In this document: positions 62,601-64,000 of the stretch, piece after piece
Layout of the letters: the number at the start of each line of letters is the position of its first letter
Numbering within the stretch: position 1 is the first letter of the stretch
Notes under the pieces: model-generated
Databases searched by the model: none
Told to the model about the DNA's origin: nothing
What the model saw: only the letters and a program-made list of their open reading frames with translations
DNA from: Catelliglobosispora koreensis DSM 44566
Lineage (GTDB): Bacteria > Actinomycetota > Actinomycetes > Mycobacteriales > Micromonosporaceae
Length of the DNA: 64,000 bases
Direction of reading: 5' to 3'
NCBI RefSeq assembly: GCF_000379685.1
Contig: NZ_KB903261.1
Coordinates: 496,097-560,096, forward strand
Translations under genes and position numbers: made by a program

Positions 62601-63639
62601 AGGCTTGGCTTACGGTGTCCACATTGTCGCGTCGACTCTGCGGTGGCGGGACTTCCGTCCGGCTATCGCCGACCAGTTCGGCAGCAAGATCGAGCTCAAG
62701 CTCGGTGACCCGAGCGATTCGCTGTGCCGCAACCGCAAGCTGGCGCCCAACGTTCCGGCCCGGCCCGGCTTCGGCATCACGCCCGAGGGCTTGTTCACGC
62801 TCGCTATTCGGCCCGAGGTCGATGCGGTCGGTTCGTCGGAGCAGCTCATCCGTGAGATCACGAAGCACTGGACGGGTGCTCCGGCACCACGGGTGCGCAT
62901 GCTGCCCACCGTCTACGCCTACGACCGCATGACCTTCGACGGGCTGCCGCAGTGGAGCCTGCCGATCGGTGTCGCCGACGACCTCACTCCGGCCACGATC
63001 GACTTCATGTCCGACGTGCACTTGGTGGCGTTTGGCGAGAGCGAGTGTGGCAAGTCGACGATGCTGCGCCAGATCGCGCGGTCCATCACGACTCGGTACA
63101 CACCGGAGGAAGCGAAGATCCTGATCGTGGATCCGCGCCGCAGTCTCCTCGGTGCCGTGAACACACCGCACGTCGTCGCCAACATCACGAGCCTGAGCCA
63201 GGTCGCGACCTACATGGCTGGCATCGCACAGAAGATGGAAGAGCGGCGGCCACCAGCTGACGTCACCCCGCAGCAAATGCGGGAGCGGCCGTGGCTGGAA
63301 GGCCGCGGTGAGTTCTTCCTGATCATCGACGACTATGACATCGTCAATTCGTCTGGCAGTCAGATGTCAGCGCTCGTGCCCTACCTGTTCGAGGCACGCG
63401 ACGTTGGTCTGCACCTGATCACGGTGGCTAACGCCAGCTGGACCAGAGGCGGCTCCGACGCGGCGATCTCGCAGATCAGGTCGGCGGGTGCGCCGTACCT
63501 GCTGATGTCGGCAGATCGCAGCCAGTCCACCCCGTTCAGTGGAGCGCCGCGCTACGAGCGGATGACCGCTGGCCGCGGCCGTCTCGTCACCCGCCGAGAC
63601 CAGCGCCTCATCCAACTAGCCGATCTCCCCGCAGCCTGA
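59658..63639 (+). CDS. eccC: Type VII secretion ATPase EccC
   Basis: About 1325 residues. The best start is the GTG at 59662, where GGAGGAGGGC (59649-59658) is the ribosome binding site and the sequence becomes GTVIMKRLPRRPAPEIPSGE, the normal EccC start. Two spans (about 40-85) are followed by three FtsK/SpoIIIE-like ATPase domains with Walker A GATGSGKS, GGGQSGKS and GESECGKS. ATPase 1 has an acidic Walker B (IVCDEFSE), while domain 2 (VVDGWN) lacks the Glu, as is usual. This is the fused form (EccCa+EccCb) and powers export of Esx/WXG100 substrates. Confidence 0.95.
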
Positions 63640-63658
63640 CGCTCGCGCTACAGACAAC

Positions 63659-63695
63659 AAGAGATCCACATCCCGGGCTGGGATGTGGATCTCTT
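63659..63695. terminator. Bidirectional terminator sharing sequence with the dispersed repeats
   Basis: AAGAGATCCACATCCC (63659-63674) and GGGATGTGGATCTCTT (63680-63695) form a perfect 16-bp stem with loop GGGCT, followed by TT on the plus strand. GATCCACATCCC is also the opening of the repeat family. It lies between convergent eccC and the pyrophosphatase gene. Confidence 0.88.
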
Positions 63696-63713
63696 TTGCA
63701 GGCTTGCAGACGG

Positions 63714-64000
63714 TCAGTGCTTGGGGAGACCGCCGGCGTCCTTAAGACGCTGGAAGGAGCGCTCGATCTCGGCTTCGGCCTCGACGCGGCCGACCCAGGT
63801 CGCGCCCTCGACGCTCTTGCCGGGCTCAAGGTCCTTATAGACCTCGAAGAAGTGCTGGATCTCGAGCCGGTCGAACTCCGGCACGTGGAAGATGTCGCGC
63901 AGGTGCTCTAGGCGCGGGTCATATGCGGGAACGCAAAGAACCTTGTCGTCGCCGCCTTTTTCGTCCCGCATGCGGAACATGCCGATGGCGCGGCACTTGA
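63714..64000 (-). CDS. ppa: Inorganic pyrophosphatase, C-terminal part
   Basis: The gene runs off the right edge; 95 residues are visible, with upstream residues KCRAIG joining to [23 protein letters not shown]. The family motif is [13 protein letters not shown] (metal and substrate binding), and the end [21 protein letters not shown] is typical of soluble family I enzymes. It hydrolyses pyrophosphate to drive biosynthesis. It is convergent with eccC. Confidence 0.95.
   Translation of the reverse strand, partial: KCRAIGMFRMRDEKGGDDKVLCVPAYDPRLEHLRDIFHVPEFDRLEIQHFFEVYKDLEPGKSVEGATWVGRVEAEAEIERSFQRLKDAGGLPKH

Overview
The window is chromosomal DNA of a filamentous high-GC actinobacterium, most likely from the Pseudonocardiales or a close relative. 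This is inferred from gene content: a WhiB regulator, a MarP-type protease, ESX (type VII) secretion parts (MycP, EccD, EccC), a chaplin-like repeat protein, ECF41 sigma factor, aspartokinase with an internal beta-subunit start, and many GTG starts. Much of the right half keeps the gene order of the Mycobacterium tuberculosis Rv3671c-Rv3683 block (metallophosphoesterase, PonA2, WhiB4, two Get3/ArsA-like ATPases, DUF4177, RidA, metallo-beta-lactamase fold, Crp, Nth, NUDIX, MarP). That comparison is from memory and no search was run.

Layout. 1-3395: the end of a dipeptide/oligopeptide ABC operon (permease, permease, two ATPases). 3370-10029: a small orphan gene, a secreted HNH nuclease lipoprotein diverging from a DHA2 exporter, leuA with an attenuator-type leader peptide, an MFS transporter and a lipoprotein. 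10152-12482: aspartokinase and aspartate-semialdehyde dehydrogenase. 12617-19616: a GAF-GAF-GGDEF cyclase, a proline-rich surface protein, a DUF4239 membrane protein, two convergent DUF402 paralogues, and an ECF41 sigma factor with its FAD oxidoreductase. 19674-23770: a secreted subtilase, a TIR-TPR protein, a CPBP protease and a DinB-like protein.

23847-33494 is an integrated mobile element of about 9.6 kb in a tRNA-Pro(CGG) gene, flanked by a 47-bp direct repeat that ends at the anticodon loop. It carries a tyrosine integrase, an excisionase-like HTH protein, a RecA-fold replication ATPase, zinc-ribbon proteins, GntR and TPR-type regulators, a MazF-like toxin-antitoxin pair, and two exported cargo proteins. 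It also has an unusual density of DNA structure: iteron arrays, a 66-bp inverted repeat, and hairpin clusters. No TraB/FtsK-like DNA pump or relaxase is visible, so it looks like a non-self-transmissible or mobilizable relative of the actinomycete integrative elements.

33586-56476 holds cell-envelope and redox/stress genes in the conserved block. Insertions there include a zinc-ribbon/cyclase/ATPase giant, a soluble Ser/Thr kinase, a biotin carboxylase paired with a short, degenerate carboxyltransferase, a chaplin-like protein and a CapA-family protein. 56581-63639 carries mycP, eccD and eccC of a type VII secretion system without visible esx, eccB or eccE genes. The window ends inside inorganic pyrophosphatase.

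Among the non-coding signals, a dispersed palindromic repeat family sits only between convergent gene ends (5664, 5801, 12506, 57809, and a related terminator at 63659). A leuA leader with three consecutive Leu codons lies at 7905-7949.
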